From Methanosphaerula subterraneus (GTDB taxonomy: Archaea > Halobacteriota > Methanomicrobia > Methanomicrobiales > Methanospirillaceae): DNA of 64,000 nt. The DNA lies in assembly GCF_052055875.1 (NCBI RefSeq), contig NZ_CP170508.1, positions 2,480,001 through 2,544,000 of the forward strand, written 5' to 3'. The notes beneath the pieces were generated by a model. That model made no database searches, had not been told where the DNA came from, and was given only the letters and a program-made list of their open reading frames with translations. A program made the position numbers and the translations under genes. Positions within the stretch are counted from its first letter, which is position 1, and each line of letters begins with the position of its first letter. Positions 33,088 to 42,666 of this stretch are shown in pieces.

Positions 33088-33984
33088 TCAGAAGTCTTCG
33101 AGCCCGATATACCAGGCATCGATCATATGGTGCGGGTGGTACCGTGTCTTGGCCTCGCGAAGACCCGGCAGCCCCATGTCGGATTCGCGGTTGATGTAGG
33201 TGCAGGTATCCGGGAGGTGCCGGGCGGTCTCGGTGTTGATCGCCTTGTAGATCCCCTCGCAGTCGGGAAGGCCCTTCTCATAGTGGACCAGGGCGGTGTC
33301 GGGCGTCATCTGTTCATAGATGGCCATCGCCCCGATCTCTCCGTCGACCTTGATCACCAGGCCGGAGAGTTCCAACTGCAGGAAATGGGCGATCGCATAG
33401 AAGACCGCGTCCCGTTCGCTTGCGAGGATCGCCTCGGCATCGCAGTGCTTCCAGAGGCACCAGCGGTTCAGAAAGGTCCTGACCTCCTCCAGGTTCGCCG
33501 CGGTGATCGCCTCGACGGTGGAGGTGCAGTGCTTGTTGAACCGGTTCAACTGCCGGCGGATCGAGAGATAATCCTTCCCTGGCAGATCGGCGAGGTCTGA
33601 TCGGAGGTAGACATACTCGGCATCGTCCCGGTCCGGGTAGAGGGTCAGGTCCGGACGGTATTCCCCAAACCAGGCGGCGGTCGCCGGGTTCAGGATATAG
33701 AACGGCCGCTTCTGCTCCACCTCGCCGGCGAGCTCCAGCACCCGGTCGAAGAGTTCCGGATCTCGGGGTCCGATTGGGTCGCGAAACGCGGTCTTCCCGT
33801 CGATGGTGGAGAGGATGACCAGGGATCCCCGCAGGGTGGCATACTGGTAGTGGGCATAATGATTCCAGCAGACGATGTTGGTGAAGGTGTTGTCGCTGTG
33901 CACCTGCGGGTACCGCCTGTACTGTTCCCGGAAGATCTCCTGATCCTCCAGAGTGACCGGCTTGAAGTCGTCGAGGTCAAGCAT
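33088..33984 (-). CDS. DUF2156-type (GNAT-like) protein
   Basis: 298 residues. The pattern (MLDLDDFKPVTLEDQEIF, NRFNKHCTSTVEAITAANLEEV, GLVIKVDGEIGAMAIYEQM, ADTALVHYEKG-type strand, YINRESDMGLPGLREAKTRY) is that of DUF2156, a double-GNAT fold related to the C-terminal domain of phosphatidylglycerol lysyltransferases. No membrane part is present. It may transfer an acyl or aminoacyl group; the substrate is unknown. GGAGGAGA precedes ATG 33984, and the start overlaps the stop of the upstream acetyltransferase gene by 8 bases, so the two form an operon. Confidence 0.78.
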   Translation of the reverse strand: MLDLDDFKPVTLEDQEIFREQYRRYPQVHSDNTFTNIVCWNHYAHYQYATLRGSLVILSTIDGKTAFRDPIGPRDPELFDRVLELAGEVEQKRPFYILNPATAAWFGEYRPDLTLYPDRDDAEYVYLRSDLADLPGKDYLSIRRQLNRFNKHCTSTVEAITAANLEEVRTFLNRWCLWKHCDAEAILASERDAVFYAIAHFLQLELSGLVIKVDGEIGAMAIYEQMTPDTALVHYEKGLPDCEGIYKAINTETARHLPDTCTYINRESDMGLPGLREAKTRYHPHHMIDAWYIGLEDF

Positions 33985-34425
33985 GGGGGTCTCCTCCTGG
34001 CTGGTAGAGCATCGGGAGATGCCCGGTGAGGGGTATGAACCCGAGGGCGGTGTAGAGGGTGTCACTCCCTGGTTCGGCGATCACGCCGATCCATGAGATC
34101 CCTACCGCCGTGCAGTGCCGAATCAGTTCCCCGACGATCCGGCGGCCGATTCCCTGCTTCCGATACTCCGGAAGGACGACGACGTCCTGCAGGTAGGCGT
34201 CCGAGACCCCGTCGGCGATCGCACGTCCCATGCCGACCGCCCGGCCGGTACTGGCCTCCACTGCCACCACAAAGGCGAAACTTCCACTGATCAATGGCTG
34301 GATCCCGGCTTCATCCCATTCCTCACGCCACCATCCTCCCGCTCTGTACAGATCGGCAATATTGGCGCAGTCCCATTGACGCACCAGTCTGAGGCTCACA
34401 TCCCCGGCAGCCATCTTCTCCATCT
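33977..34425 (-). CDS. GNAT-family N-acetyltransferase
   Basis: 148 residues with the acetyl-CoA-binding motif VVLPEYRKQGIGRRIVGELI (Q/R-x-x-G-x-G/A near residue 95) and the following strand WIGVIAEPGSDTLYTALGF. ATG 34425 is used: GAGAGGGG is correctly spaced and a TATA-like TTTATAGTC lies ~45 bp upstream on the minus strand. The longer frame (to 34819) invades the divergent chemoreceptor gene. It is first in a two-gene operon with the DUF2156 gene. Substrate unknown. Confidence 0.83.
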
Positions 34426-34658
34426 GGTCCCCTCTCTGATGAAGGTGCACTATTGAATCTCCGACTATAAAACGGGTGCCCTGTCCGATTACGTCTTCCG
34501 GAGCGTTCGTAGCTATTGCCATAAGGTTTAACCCGACCAGATGCGATAATCTGATTGATATCGCCGGTGACCGGTCTGCAGCGAAGATAGAGTTCTGGCA
34601 TCGGAAGAGGAGATTGAACGTGGAGATACGTGGGGCAGAAACAGGTACATCAAGGGTA

Positions 34659-36488
34659 ATGGATGACAGGGATCTTCGGCGGAGGCGGTTGATGCTGGAT
34701 GCAGCCCCCGATGGAATCCTTCTCTTCGAGGACGGGCACTGTGTCGACCAGAACGCCGGGGCTGTAGCACTGCTCGGATATTCAACGAAAGGTGAACTCG
34801 GAGGATGTACCCTCTCCATGCTCTTTTCCGAGCGGCAGGCTGATGGGGGACGGACAGATGCACGTCTTGCAGCGATGGTTGCCGCTGCAGAACAGGGTAG
34901 CCCCCAGACATTTGAGTGGGGGATCCGCCGGCAGGATCACAGGACCGTCGATGTCGAGGTGACACTCAGGCGGGTCATGGATGAGGGAACGCCCCTGCTG
35001 CATGTGTATCTCCATGATATCACAACGCGGGAACGGCTCGTCGATGAGGCTATGACGGCACGAAAGCGTGCCGATGCGATGATCCAGGAGAACCCTTTTC
35101 CGATCATCGTCTGGGATACAGAGATGCGGGTTCGCACGGTGAACAGAGCGTTTCTTGCCCTGTCCGGGTACGATACCGCTGCAGTTGAACAGTTGAAGGC
35201 CCATGACCTGAAGATCCTGTCCAGTACCGGCGAGGGGCTCAGGACGCTGGTGAAGGAGAAGAGGAACACCCGTGGGGATATTGTGATTGAGTACCCGAGC
35301 GGGACATTCACCCTCGAAGCCTACAATACCCCCCTCTTCGACCTGGACGGGATGGTGACCGATATCTTCAGCGTCTACAACGATGTCACCAGGCAGCGAT
35401 CTGATGAGGAGCGTCTCCAGGCCAGCGCAGCAGAACTGGCGACCGGGCTGGCTGCACTTGCAGCAGGCGACCTGACCCGCGAGGTGACGGTCAGTTCCAG
35501 GGACCCGCTCGCTCAAGTCAAACTTGACCTGAACGCTGCGGTCGCCGCGATCAAGGGGATGATCACCGAGGTCTCTCAGGCCATGGAGGAACTGGCGGCC
35601 TCGGCGGAGGAGGCGAATGCCGGGGCTGAACAGGTGGCGGGCGGTTCCCAGCAGGTGGCCCTCTCCGTCTCCCGCGTCAGCGAGAACTCCGAGAAGATCA
35701 GTTCCAGCACGACGGTGGTCCTCAAGGGGATGGAGGACATGTCCGCGGCCGTCGAGGAGATCACCTCCAGCATCGAGTCGGTCTCGATCCTTGCCAAGGA
35801 GACCAATGATCTCTCCAAGGAGGGGGCACGCCTTGCACTGAGTGCGGAGAAGAGCATGGGCGGGATCAAGACCTCATCGGAGGAGAGCATTCACCTGGTC
35901 TCCCTGATCGACGGGCAGATGCACGAGATCGGAAAGATCGTCGGACTGATCCGTGATCTGGCCAACCAGACCAACCTGCTCGCCCTGAACGCGGCCATCG
36001 AAGCTGCCCGGGCAGGGGAAGCCGGCCGCGGGTTCGCCGTGGTCGCTGCAGAGGTGAAGTCCCTGGCCCAGGAGTCCAAGCACTCTGCAGAGAGTATCGA
36101 GGAGATGATCGACGGGCTTCGGACGCTCTCTGGGCAGGCGACGACCGCGATGGGCCTGGCTGGAAAGACCGTCGCCGACGGAACCACGGTGATCGGGGAG
36201 ACCCTCGTATCCTTCAACCGGATCGTGCAGGCCATCGAGAAGATTGCATCGAACACCGAGGAGGTGGCCGGGGGCTCAGAGGAGCAGGCGGCTACGGTCG
36301 AGGAGATCACGATGCAGGTGCAGGAGATGGTGAACCTGGTGGTGAGCACCGAACAGGAGGCTGCCGACGCCGCCTCGGCGACCGAGGAGTCCACGGCTGC
36401 GATCGATGAGATCAGCAGGATGATCGAGAATGTCTCAAGGATTGCGATGGACTCGCTGGCGGTCAACAAAAAGTTCAGGATCGCCTGA
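34659..36488 (+). CDS. Soluble methyl-accepting chemotaxis-type protein with PAS domains
   Basis: About 609 residues from ATG 34659; GTG 34620 is an alternative. Two PAS domains (~15-125, LDAAPDGILLFEDGHC; ~145-255, IQENPFPIIVWDTEMRV) are followed by a HAMP-like segment (~265-310) and the chemoreceptor signalling coiled coil, with the conserved hairpin tip IRDLANQTNLLALNAAIEAA at ~430-450. Adaptation-type Glu/Gln pairs flank it. No membrane helices are seen, so it is a cytoplasmic receptor that probably senses redox state or a diffusible ligand and controls CheA. No che genes are nearby. Confidence 0.85.
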   Translation: MDDRDLRRRRLMLDAAPDGILLFEDGHCVDQNAGAVALLGYSTKGELGGCTLSMLFSERQADGGRTDARLAAMVAAAEQGSPQTFEWGIRRQDHRTVDVEVTLRRVMDEGTPLLHVYLHDITTRERLVDEAMTARKRADAMIQENPFPIIVWDTEMRVRTVNRAFLALSGYDTAAVEQLKAHDLKILSSTGEGLRTLVKEKRNTRGDIVIEYPSGTFTLEAYNTPLFDLDGMVTDIFSVYNDVTRQRSDEERLQASAAELATGLAALAAGDLTREVTVSSRDPLAQVKLDLNAAVAAIKGMITEVSQAMEELAASAEEANAGAEQVAGGSQQVALSVSRVSENSEKISSSTTVVLKGMEDMSAAVEEITSSIESVSILAKETNDLSKEGARLALSAEKSMGGIKTSSEESIHLVSLIDGQMHEIGKIVGLIRDLANQTNLLALNAAIEAARAGEAGRGFAVVAAEVKSLAQESKHSAESIEEMIDGLRTLSGQATTAMGLAGKTVADGTTVIGETLVSFNRIVQAIEKIASNTEEVAGGSEEQAATVEEITMQVQEMVNLVVSTEQEAADAASATEESTAAIDEISRMIENVSRIAMDSLAVNKKFRIA

Positions 36489-36543
36489 TCTGGAATTAAA
36501 AATTGATGTGCCGGGGATCCCCGGACTTCTCTTCTTCGCGGGT

Positions 36544-36825
36544 CTACTTCTGTCCGAGAATCTTGATCAGGTGGAACCCGAACTGGGTCTTCACCGGGCC
36601 GACGACGTCACCCTCCTTCCCCTCAAAGGCCACCTTCTCAAACTCCGGAACCATCATTCCCTTCCCGAACCAGCCCAATTCGCCGCCTTTCCTTCCGGAC
36701 GGGCATTCTGAATACTTCTTCGCGAGTTCGCCGAAGTTTTCACCAGCACTGACCTTCTTCTTCAGATCCTCCGCCTGATCTCTGGTCTTCACCAGGATGT
36801 GAGCTGCCGAAACCTGTTTCACCAT
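36544..36825 (-). CDS. Parvulin-type peptidyl-prolyl isomerase
   Basis: 93 residues, a single PpiC/parvulin domain: SAAHILVKTRDQAEDL, GENFGELAKKYSECPSG, GELGWFGKGMMVPEFEKVAF, GPVKTQFGFHLIKI. It catalyses cis-trans isomerisation of prolyl bonds. No signal peptide, so it is cytoplasmic; stand-alone short parvulins of this size are common in methanogens. It is divergent from the AEC transporter gene, 96 bases away. Confidence 0.92.
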   Translation of the reverse strand: MVKQVSAAHILVKTRDQAEDLKKKVSAGENFGELAKKYSECPSGRKGGELGWFGKGMMVPEFEKVAFEGKEGDVVGPVKTQFGFHLIKILGQK

Positions 36826-36921
36826 AGGCGGTACTATTCGGGAAAAGGAAATAAATAGGTTCTCCGGTGCTGCAGCATTCCATGTCCTTATATTCCGTCT
36901 CTGCGTTCTTTTTTGATACAG

Positions 36922-37845
36922 ATGGAATTCTTTACGGTGCTCGACCAGATCGTGATCCTCTTTCTGCTGCTGGTCGTCGGCTACTGGGCACGGGCATCGG
37001 GGGCGCTCGATCAGCAGGGGATCCAGGGGCTCACCTCGTTCCTGGTCAGGTTCGCCCTGCCGGCGATGATCATCGGATCCCTGCAGGTACCATTCAGTGA
37101 CCAGTTGCTGGCTCAGGGCAAGGAAGTGCTCCTTCTCTCGCTGATCTTCTATCTGATCGCGTTCATCGTGGCTTGGCCCCTGCCGCGCATACTCGGCGTG
37201 ACCGGGCCGGGGAGCGGCACCTACCAGTTCCTGCTCGCGTTTCCGAACGTCGCGTTCATGGGCTATCCGGTCATCACGGCCATCTTCGGGAAGGGGGCCC
37301 TCTTCTACGCGTCGCTGTACATGCTTCCGTTCAACCTGCTCGCGTTCACGGTCGGGATCCTGATGCTGAAACGGACCGGAGGCGGGCTCTCTGACCTGGA
37401 CCCGAAGATCCTGCTGAACCCCGGTGTCACGGCGGTCGTTGTCGGGCTGATCTTCTTCCTGACCTCGTTCACCCTGCCCGGGCCGATCGGTGGTGCCGTC
37501 ACCCTCCTCGGCGACCTGACGACCCCCCTTTCGATGGTCGTGATCGGTGGTGTGCTGGCAGAGATGGCTCTGAAATCGGTCTTTTCCAACTGGCGGGTCT
37601 ACGTGGTCAGCGCCATGCGGTTGCTGCTGGTGCCGCTCCTCACCTGGGCGATCCTCCGGTCCTTCATCACCGACCCGCTGATGCTCGGCGTCCCGGTGAT
37701 CCTTGCGGCGATGCCGTCTGCGGCCAATGCGGTGCTGCTGGCGGAGGAGTACAAATCGGATGCCGAACTCGCTTCGCAGGGCGTCTTCATCTCAACACTC
37801 TTCTGCATTATCACGATCCCGATGATTGCGGAACTTGTCGCCTGA
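36922..37845 (+). CDS. AEC-family (auxin efflux carrier-like) permease
   Basis: 307 residues with ten hydrophobic segments in two inverted five-helix halves, the AEC/PIN-like transporter arrangement: the N-terminal GYWARASGALDQQGIQGLTSFLVRFALPAM and the second-half PLSMVVIGGVLAEMAL and PVILAAMPSAANAVLLAEEY. Prokaryotic members export or import organic acids such as malate or malonate. ATG 36922 replaces the TTG at 36913. It is convergent with mcm (39 bases between stops). Confidence 0.83.
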   Translation: MEFFTVLDQIVILFLLLVVGYWARASGALDQQGIQGLTSFLVRFALPAMIIGSLQVPFSDQLLAQGKEVLLLSLIFYLIAFIVAWPLPRILGVTGPGSGTYQFLLAFPNVAFMGYPVITAIFGKGALFYASLYMLPFNLLAFTVGILMLKRTGGGLSDLDPKILLNPGVTAVVVGLIFFLTSFTLPGPIGGAVTLLGDLTTPLSMVVIGGVLAEMALKSVFSNWRVYVVSAMRLLLVPLLTWAILRSFITDPLMLGVPVILAAMPSAANAVLLAEEYKSDAELASQGVFISTLFCIITIPMIAELVA

Positions 37846-37884
37846 AGACTGGAAAAAAGTGTGACTGGTGGGTGGTGGGCCGGC

Positions 37885-40005
37885 TCAGATCAGCTTGATG
37901 ACCCCGTTCTTGGGCTCCATCGCCTCGCCCTGTCTGAGGAAGATGTCGATCTGTTTCTTCACCTCGTCCTTGCCGAACCCCTGCTGAGCCACCAGGTCGA
38001 TCACCTGCTGGATCTGGGCCCTGCCGCTGACATCTCCGTTCTCCCGGATCACATCCTTGATCATTCTGATCAGATCCCGTTTTCCCTTGGAGATCCCGGT
38101 CGCGACCTTATCGATATCAAAGGTGCCGGTCTTGGCGTCGTAGGCCACCTGACGCAGACAGGTGTCGACGATCTTCACGACCCGTTCGGCATCCGAGCTC
38201 TCGATCGTCTTGCTCAGCCTGACCCGTGCGCTGGCCTCGGCCAGCCTGACCAGCGCTTCGAGCTGCCGTGCCGTCACAGGGACCGGTTTGTTGGAGTCGG
38301 CCAGGTCACGGAGTTTCATGTAGTAAGCGATCAGGGTCTCCTTCGCTTCTGAGCTGAGGATCGGGAAGCAGGTCCGCTTTGCATAGGCGAGGTACTTCCG
38401 GAGCATGCTGGCTTCAATATCCGGGGTGACCGGGGCGAGTTGCTGGGTGATGTACTCGTCGGTCACGCCCTCGATCGGGTCCCGGCTGTGCTGGGCGATC
38501 AGTTCGCCCACACCGTGCGACCTGATGATGAAGTCTGCGATCGCCTCATCCCGTTTATGATCCGGCTTGTCGGTCAGGATGAAGATCAGATCGAACCGGG
38601 AGAGGAGTGATGGTGGCATGTTGATCTGTTCCCCGATATCGGCATACTCATCAAACCTGCCGAGCTTTGGATTGGCTGCACCGAGCAGGGCACACCGGGT
38701 CCTCAGGGTCGCGGTGATCCCGGCCTTGGCCACCGATATGGTTTGCTGTTCCATCGCCTCGTGCAGGGCCGACCGATCCTCCTTCTGCATCTTGTCCATC
38801 TCATCGACGGCGGCGATCCCCATGTCGGCGAGGACCAGCGCACCGGCTTCGAGGGTCCACCTGCCGTCCCCGAACTCGTCCTTGACTGCGGTGGCCGTCA
38901 GACCGGCAGAGGTGGAGGACTGACCGCTGGTGTAGATCCCCCGCGGGGAGAGGTTCACGACGTATCTGAGGATTTGACTCTTTGCTATACCAGGATCCCC
39001 GATCAACAGCACATGGATATCTCCACGCAGCCGGCTCCCGTCGGGCATCTCCTTGGTGATCCCGCCGAAGAGCTGCAGCGCGATCGCCTCCTTCACGTCC
39101 TCGTTCCCATAGATCGTCGGGGCTATCGAGTGGACGATCTTCCGGTAGATGGTCGGGTCCGCGGAGAGGCGGAGGATCTCCTCCTCGTCCTTCTCGGTGA
39201 TGTTCACCTCCTCGAACTCCTTCTCGGCCACCTCGATCGAGTTGCACTCCAGGTAGATGTCGAAGGTGGTGCTCTTCGTCCCGTAGGTGACCCGCTGCTG
39301 GGAGCGGAGGATCCCGTTGATCACCACCCGGTCGCCGGGGGCGACGGTCCCGGTGATGTCGTCGGTGACGTCGACGTCCAGGGTCTGGGGCTGCTGCCCG
39401 CCGCGGAGCCCTTCGGGAGACTCCTGGATCCGGACCTTCTGGGCATCGATGAACCGGGAGCGTTTGGCGATCAGTTGCAGCTTCCGGAAGGTGCATCCCT
39501 CGGTTCCGCACTGCTCCGGCTCGATGAACCGCCCGTACTCCTGCATCCGTCGTGTCATATGTCCGGCAGGGCACCGGAAGATCGCCTCCACGATTCGCGG
39601 GCGGACCTCGGTGGTCTTTCTGAGGATCCCCTCGACACTGAGCATCTTGTTGATCTGTTCAGACCGGATGTCCCGGGCACAGATCTTTATCGGCAGGTTG
39701 ATGAATCGGAGGTTGATCTCCTTGGGGATCTGCTCGCCCTTTTTGGTCTTGACCACATGCTGGTTCTTGATCGCTTCACGCAGGTCCTCGATCACCATGC
39801 CGGGGTTCTCGAGGATCTCATCGGCCATCTGCGTCCCCGGCTTTCCAAAGCTCTCGACCAGGTGATAATCGATCACCAGGGACCGTTTATGCGGGTACTC
39901 CCGCAGCAGTTCGGTCAGTTCCTTCTTGTACCTGGTCTTTAAGAACCGTGACCAGTCGGCGACCCGGTTGGTGATCTCTGCAGTATCCTCATCAGGCCCA
40001 CTCAT
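37885..40005 (-). CDS. mcm: Replicative helicase MCM
   Basis: 706 residues. The N-terminal domain (~1-280) has a zinc-type motif (CPAGHM...C...C near 165-195) and DNA-binding OB fold. The AAA+ core has Walker A GDPGIAKSQIL near residue 350, Walker B AAVDEMDKM near 405 and the arginine-finger SRFDLIFIL near 475. The C-terminus is a winged helix. No intein interrupts it. It forms the 3'-5' replicative helicase ring. Its ATG overlaps the rfcS stop (ATGA), giving an rfcS-mcm operon. Confidence 0.96.
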   Translation of the reverse strand: MSGPDEDTAEITNRVADWSRFLKTRYKKELTELLREYPHKRSLVIDYHLVESFGKPGTQMADEILENPGMVIEDLREAIKNQHVVKTKKGEQIPKEINLRFINLPIKICARDIRSEQINKMLSVEGILRKTTEVRPRIVEAIFRCPAGHMTRRMQEYGRFIEPEQCGTEGCTFRKLQLIAKRSRFIDAQKVRIQESPEGLRGGQQPQTLDVDVTDDITGTVAPGDRVVINGILRSQQRVTYGTKSTTFDIYLECNSIEVAEKEFEEVNITEKDEEEILRLSADPTIYRKIVHSIAPTIYGNEDVKEAIALQLFGGITKEMPDGSRLRGDIHVLLIGDPGIAKSQILRYVVNLSPRGIYTSGQSSTSAGLTATAVKDEFGDGRWTLEAGALVLADMGIAAVDEMDKMQKEDRSALHEAMEQQTISVAKAGITATLRTRCALLGAANPKLGRFDEYADIGEQINMPPSLLSRFDLIFILTDKPDHKRDEAIADFIIRSHGVGELIAQHSRDPIEGVTDEYITQQLAPVTPDIEASMLRKYLAYAKRTCFPILSSEAKETLIAYYMKLRDLADSNKPVPVTARQLEALVRLAEASARVRLSKTIESSDAERVVKIVDTCLRQVAYDAKTGTFDIDKVATGISKGKRDLIRMIKDVIRENGDVSGRAQIQQVIDLVAQQGFGKDEVKKQIDIFLRQGEAMEPKNGVIKLI

Positions 40006-40985
40006 CGGTGGCTCTCCTGACGGGCGATGACGCTCTCCACGCACCGGGCGAGCAGCGCCTCCATCTGCAGGTCGGGCGAGGCCCCCTCACTCAACCGGAA
40101 GTCGGTCTCTCCGAGATGGCCGATCAGGGCCACCTTCAGCTCACGCTCCATGGTCTTCCCGCTCAGGGCCCGGTAGACCTGGCCCAGAAGTTCGGCCGGC
40201 GCGATTCCGCGGGTGTGCATCAGAGCCATCAGGACCGTTTCAGCCCCTTCAAAGTCTCCTTTCAGGACCATGGCGAGGAGTTCCTCGATCTCATCGGGGC
40301 GAGCGCTCGAGGTGATCGCATAGACCATCTCCTGGTCGATCGACTTCGAGACGATCGAAGCCCCCTGCAGCGCATTGATCGCCTTCCGCATGTCTCCCTG
40401 GGCGATGTACACGATCGCTTCGATCGCTCCGGGGGTGACGGTGATCCCCTCCAGCCCGGCGATCTTTCTGATCTCCTCGCTGATCGCCTCCGGCGTCAGC
40501 GGCCGGAACCGGTAGATCGCACACCGGCTCTGTATCGGGTCGATGATCTTGGAGGAATAGTTACAGGAGAGGATGAACCGGCAGCCGCGGGCGTAGGTCT
40601 CCATCGTCCGCCGGAGCGCGGCCTGTGCATCGGTGGTCAGCGCGTCGGCCTCGTCCAGGAAGAGGATCTTGAACTCGGCCCCTTCGAGCGGGGAGGTCCT
40701 GGCGAACTGTTTGATCTGGTTTCTGACCACATCGATCCCGCGCTCGTCCGAGGCGTTCATCTCCCGGAAGTTCATGTGCCAGGCCTCGCCGAAGAACTCA
40801 CGGGCGAGGGCCACGGCTGCCGTGGTCTTCCCGATACCTGCAGACCCTGTGAAGAGGAGGTGGGGCAGGGACCGGCTCTTCACATAAGAGATCAGCCGCT
40901 CGGTGATCTCATCCTGACCGACGATATCTGCCAGACGGGTGGGTCTGTACCGTTCGATCCATATGGTATGATCATCAGCATCCAT
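40002..40985 (-). CDS. rfcS: Replication factor C small subunit
   Basis: 327 residues. The AAA+ clamp-loader ATPase has Walker A GSAGIGKTTAAVAL near residue 45, Walker B LDEADALT near 108, the SRC motif (SRCAIYRF near 150) and a C-terminal collar domain. It opens and loads PCNA with the RFC large subunit. ATG 40985 (MDADDHTIWIERYRP) fits the family; the four-codon extension does not. It is cotranscribed with mcm, with a 4-base overlap, so helicase and clamp loader are co-expressed. Confidence 0.95.
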   Translation of the reverse strand: MDADDHTIWIERYRPTRLADIVGQDEITERLISYVKSRSLPHLLFTGSAGIGKTTAAVALAREFFGEAWHMNFREMNASDERGIDVVRNQIKQFARTSPLEGAEFKILFLDEADALTTDAQAALRRTMETYARGCRFILSCNYSSKIIDPIQSRCAIYRFRPLTPEAISEEIRKIAGLEGITVTPGAIEAIVYIAQGDMRKAINALQGASIVSKSIDQEMVYAITSSARPDEIEELLAMVLKGDFEGAETVLMALMHTRGIAPAELLGQVYRALSGKTMERELKVALIGHLGETDFRLSEGASPDLQMEALLARCVESVIARQESHR

Positions 40986-41141
40986 GCTACACACCATTTA
41001 TCGTTCAAGGGTAGAAAAGGATCTGATTGTACGCACCAGACCTCCTCCGGGGGGTCCCTGACAGGAGAACCTATAACCGCAAAAGGTGAACTAGGCTAGT
41101 ATCAACCAGTATCTGGTAAGCGCGCGGGGACGAGGGTCTGA

Positions 41142-41915
41142 ATGGCGATAGAAGCGGCACAGCGGGTATTTGCGGCAGAGTATCAACGATCATCAGTCCG
41201 GTCCGCCTCTGCAGGGGATCGGGATGACGGGGTGTTGGCCCCGACCGGGCTCTGGTGCCGGACACTCTTCGTCGCCGGCGCCCTGACCGAGGTGCAGGAT
41301 GACGGCAAAGGTCTCTTTGTGGGCCGCCTCTCCGACGGTACCGGGGTCTACGAACTGGCCTATTACGGACCCCATCCTGCGCTCACCGCTGCGGTGGAGC
41401 ACCTCTCCCTCCCGGCCTTTGTGACGGTGATCGGGCGGGCGATGCTGCCGGCCCAGGAGGGAAGGCTGCCGTTCATCAGACCTGACGAGATCACCCCGGT
41501 CACCCGTCCAATCCGCGACCTCTGGGTGATCTGCACAGCCGAGGAGACCACAAAACGGTTGGAGGCGGTGCAGGCGGCGATCGATGCCCGGTCGAAACCC
41601 GGCGCTCAGATCCTCCCATCTGGAGCGGCCTCCTCGCTGGACCAGGCCGGGGTCCGGGAACTGGCGGCGACGATCGGGCGGGTCCTCGACCAGGTGCAGC
41701 CTCCCGACCCCGCATCCCTGGCAGATGAGGACCCCGCCGTGGTGCTGACCAGGATCCTCGAGGCAGGGGATCGGAAGGGGATGGCCGTTGCGGACCTGAC
41801 CGCTGCGGCCGAGCAGGCCGGACTTTCTGCTCCGGTGATCGAGCAGGCGATCCTGGCCCTGCTCGCCGGAGGGGACTGCTATACCCCGGTGAAAGGGAAG
41901 ATCCGGCTGATCTGA
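41142..41915 (+). CDS. RPA-associated OB-fold protein (COG3390 type)
   Basis: 257 residues. The N-terminal OB-fold domain (~35-130: LWCRTLFVAGALTEVQDDGK, FVGRLSDGTGVYELAYYG, PAFVTVIGRAML) is followed by a linker and a C-terminal winged-helix-like region (~195-257). The pattern and the following phosphoesterase gene match the euryarchaeal RPA-associated proteins encoded with RPA in rpa-rpap-rpe operons. No rpa gene is directly adjacent here; rfcS lies divergently upstream. It probably works with single-stranded-DNA-binding protein in replication or repair. Confidence 0.72.
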   Translation: MAIEAAQRVFAAEYQRSSVRSASAGDRDDGVLAPTGLWCRTLFVAGALTEVQDDGKGLFVGRLSDGTGVYELAYYGPHPALTAAVEHLSLPAFVTVIGRAMLPAQEGRLPFIRPDEITPVTRPIRDLWVICTAEETTKRLEAVQAAIDARSKPGAQILPSGAASSLDQAGVRELAATIGRVLDQVQPPDPASLADEDPAVVLTRILEAGDRKGMAVADLTAAAEQAGLSAPVIEQAILALLAGGDCYTPVKGKIRLI

Positions 41916-41916
41916 G

Positions 41917-42666
41917 ATGCGTCTTTCATTCATAGAGAACGGGCCAGCCCTGCTCGTGAAGGGCCGGGAAGAGACCCTGGTGATCGCCGACCTTCACTTT
42001 GGGATCGAATCGGACCTGGCACGCCATGGCTACCATTTTCAGAGCAGATCAGGAGAACGGGCAGAGCGGGTGCTCGCGCTGGTCCGGGAACTGGAGCCCG
42101 ATCGGCTGCTGCTGCTCGGGGACGTGAAACAGTCGATCCCGTTGACGACCCGGCAGGAGTACCGGGAACTCCCGGCTGTCCTCGCTCTGTTCCGATCTGC
42201 TGCTCTCCTGCAGGTCCTTCCCGGCAACCATGATGTGGGTCTCGAACGCTTTCTCAAAGAGGGCGAACTGTTCCCAGCCACCGGGGCGGTGATCGATGGG
42301 GTCGGCTACCTGCACGGACACCGGATCCCCGACCCGGCACTCGCCGGCCACCTGATCATCATCGGTCATCACCACCCGGTCGTCTCCCTGATCGACGAGG
42401 TCGGCTGCGCGGCGAGGATGCCGGCCTACCTGCGGGCTCCGCTCGATGAGCACGCACTGTGGGGCACCGGAGCTCCTGACGGCCAGACCCGGGTGCTGCT
42501 GATGCCGGCCTTCAATGAACTCTCAGGCTACGACATCACGAAGATCATCGGTGACCCCTCCAGTCCGATCTCGCGGGCGATCATCCGCGATGAGGCTGAA
42601 GTCTTTCTTGCAGACGGTACCTACCTCTCTCCGTACTGCTCGCTGGAGGAGCATGCCGGCCACTGA
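41917..42666 (+). CDS. Calcineurin-like metallophosphoesterase (COG1407 type)
   Basis: 249 residues. The binuclear-metal motifs are in order: D-x-H (IADLHFGIESDLA, ~25), GD (LLLLGDVKQS, ~65), GNHD (LPGNHDVGLERF, ~105), then GHRIPDP and the HHHP histidines (IIIGHHHPVVSL, ~148). It belongs to the DNA-repair-associated phosphoesterases found beside RPA-associated genes or Lhr helicases in archaea. Only one base separates it from the RPA-associated gene, and it overlaps the helicase gene by 14 bases, so the three are one operon. It likely acts on a nucleic-acid phosphate ester. Confidence 0.85.
   Translation: MRLSFIENGPALLVKGREETLVIADLHFGIESDLARHGYHFQSRSGERAERVLALVRELEPDRLLLLGDVKQSIPLTTRQEYRELPAVLALFRSAALLQVLPGNHDVGLERFLKEGELFPATGAVIDGVGYLHGHRIPDPALAGHLIIIGHHHPVVSLIDEVGCAARMPAYLRAPLDEHALWGTGAPDGQTRVLLMPAFNELSGYDITKIIGDPSSPISRAIIRDEAEVFLADGTYLSPYCSLEEHAGH

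Noticed and set aside
38743..39942. A 399-codon plus-strand frame across mcm
   Set aside because: Antisense shadow of mcm; Asp/Leu/Arg-biased composition and no recognisable domain.
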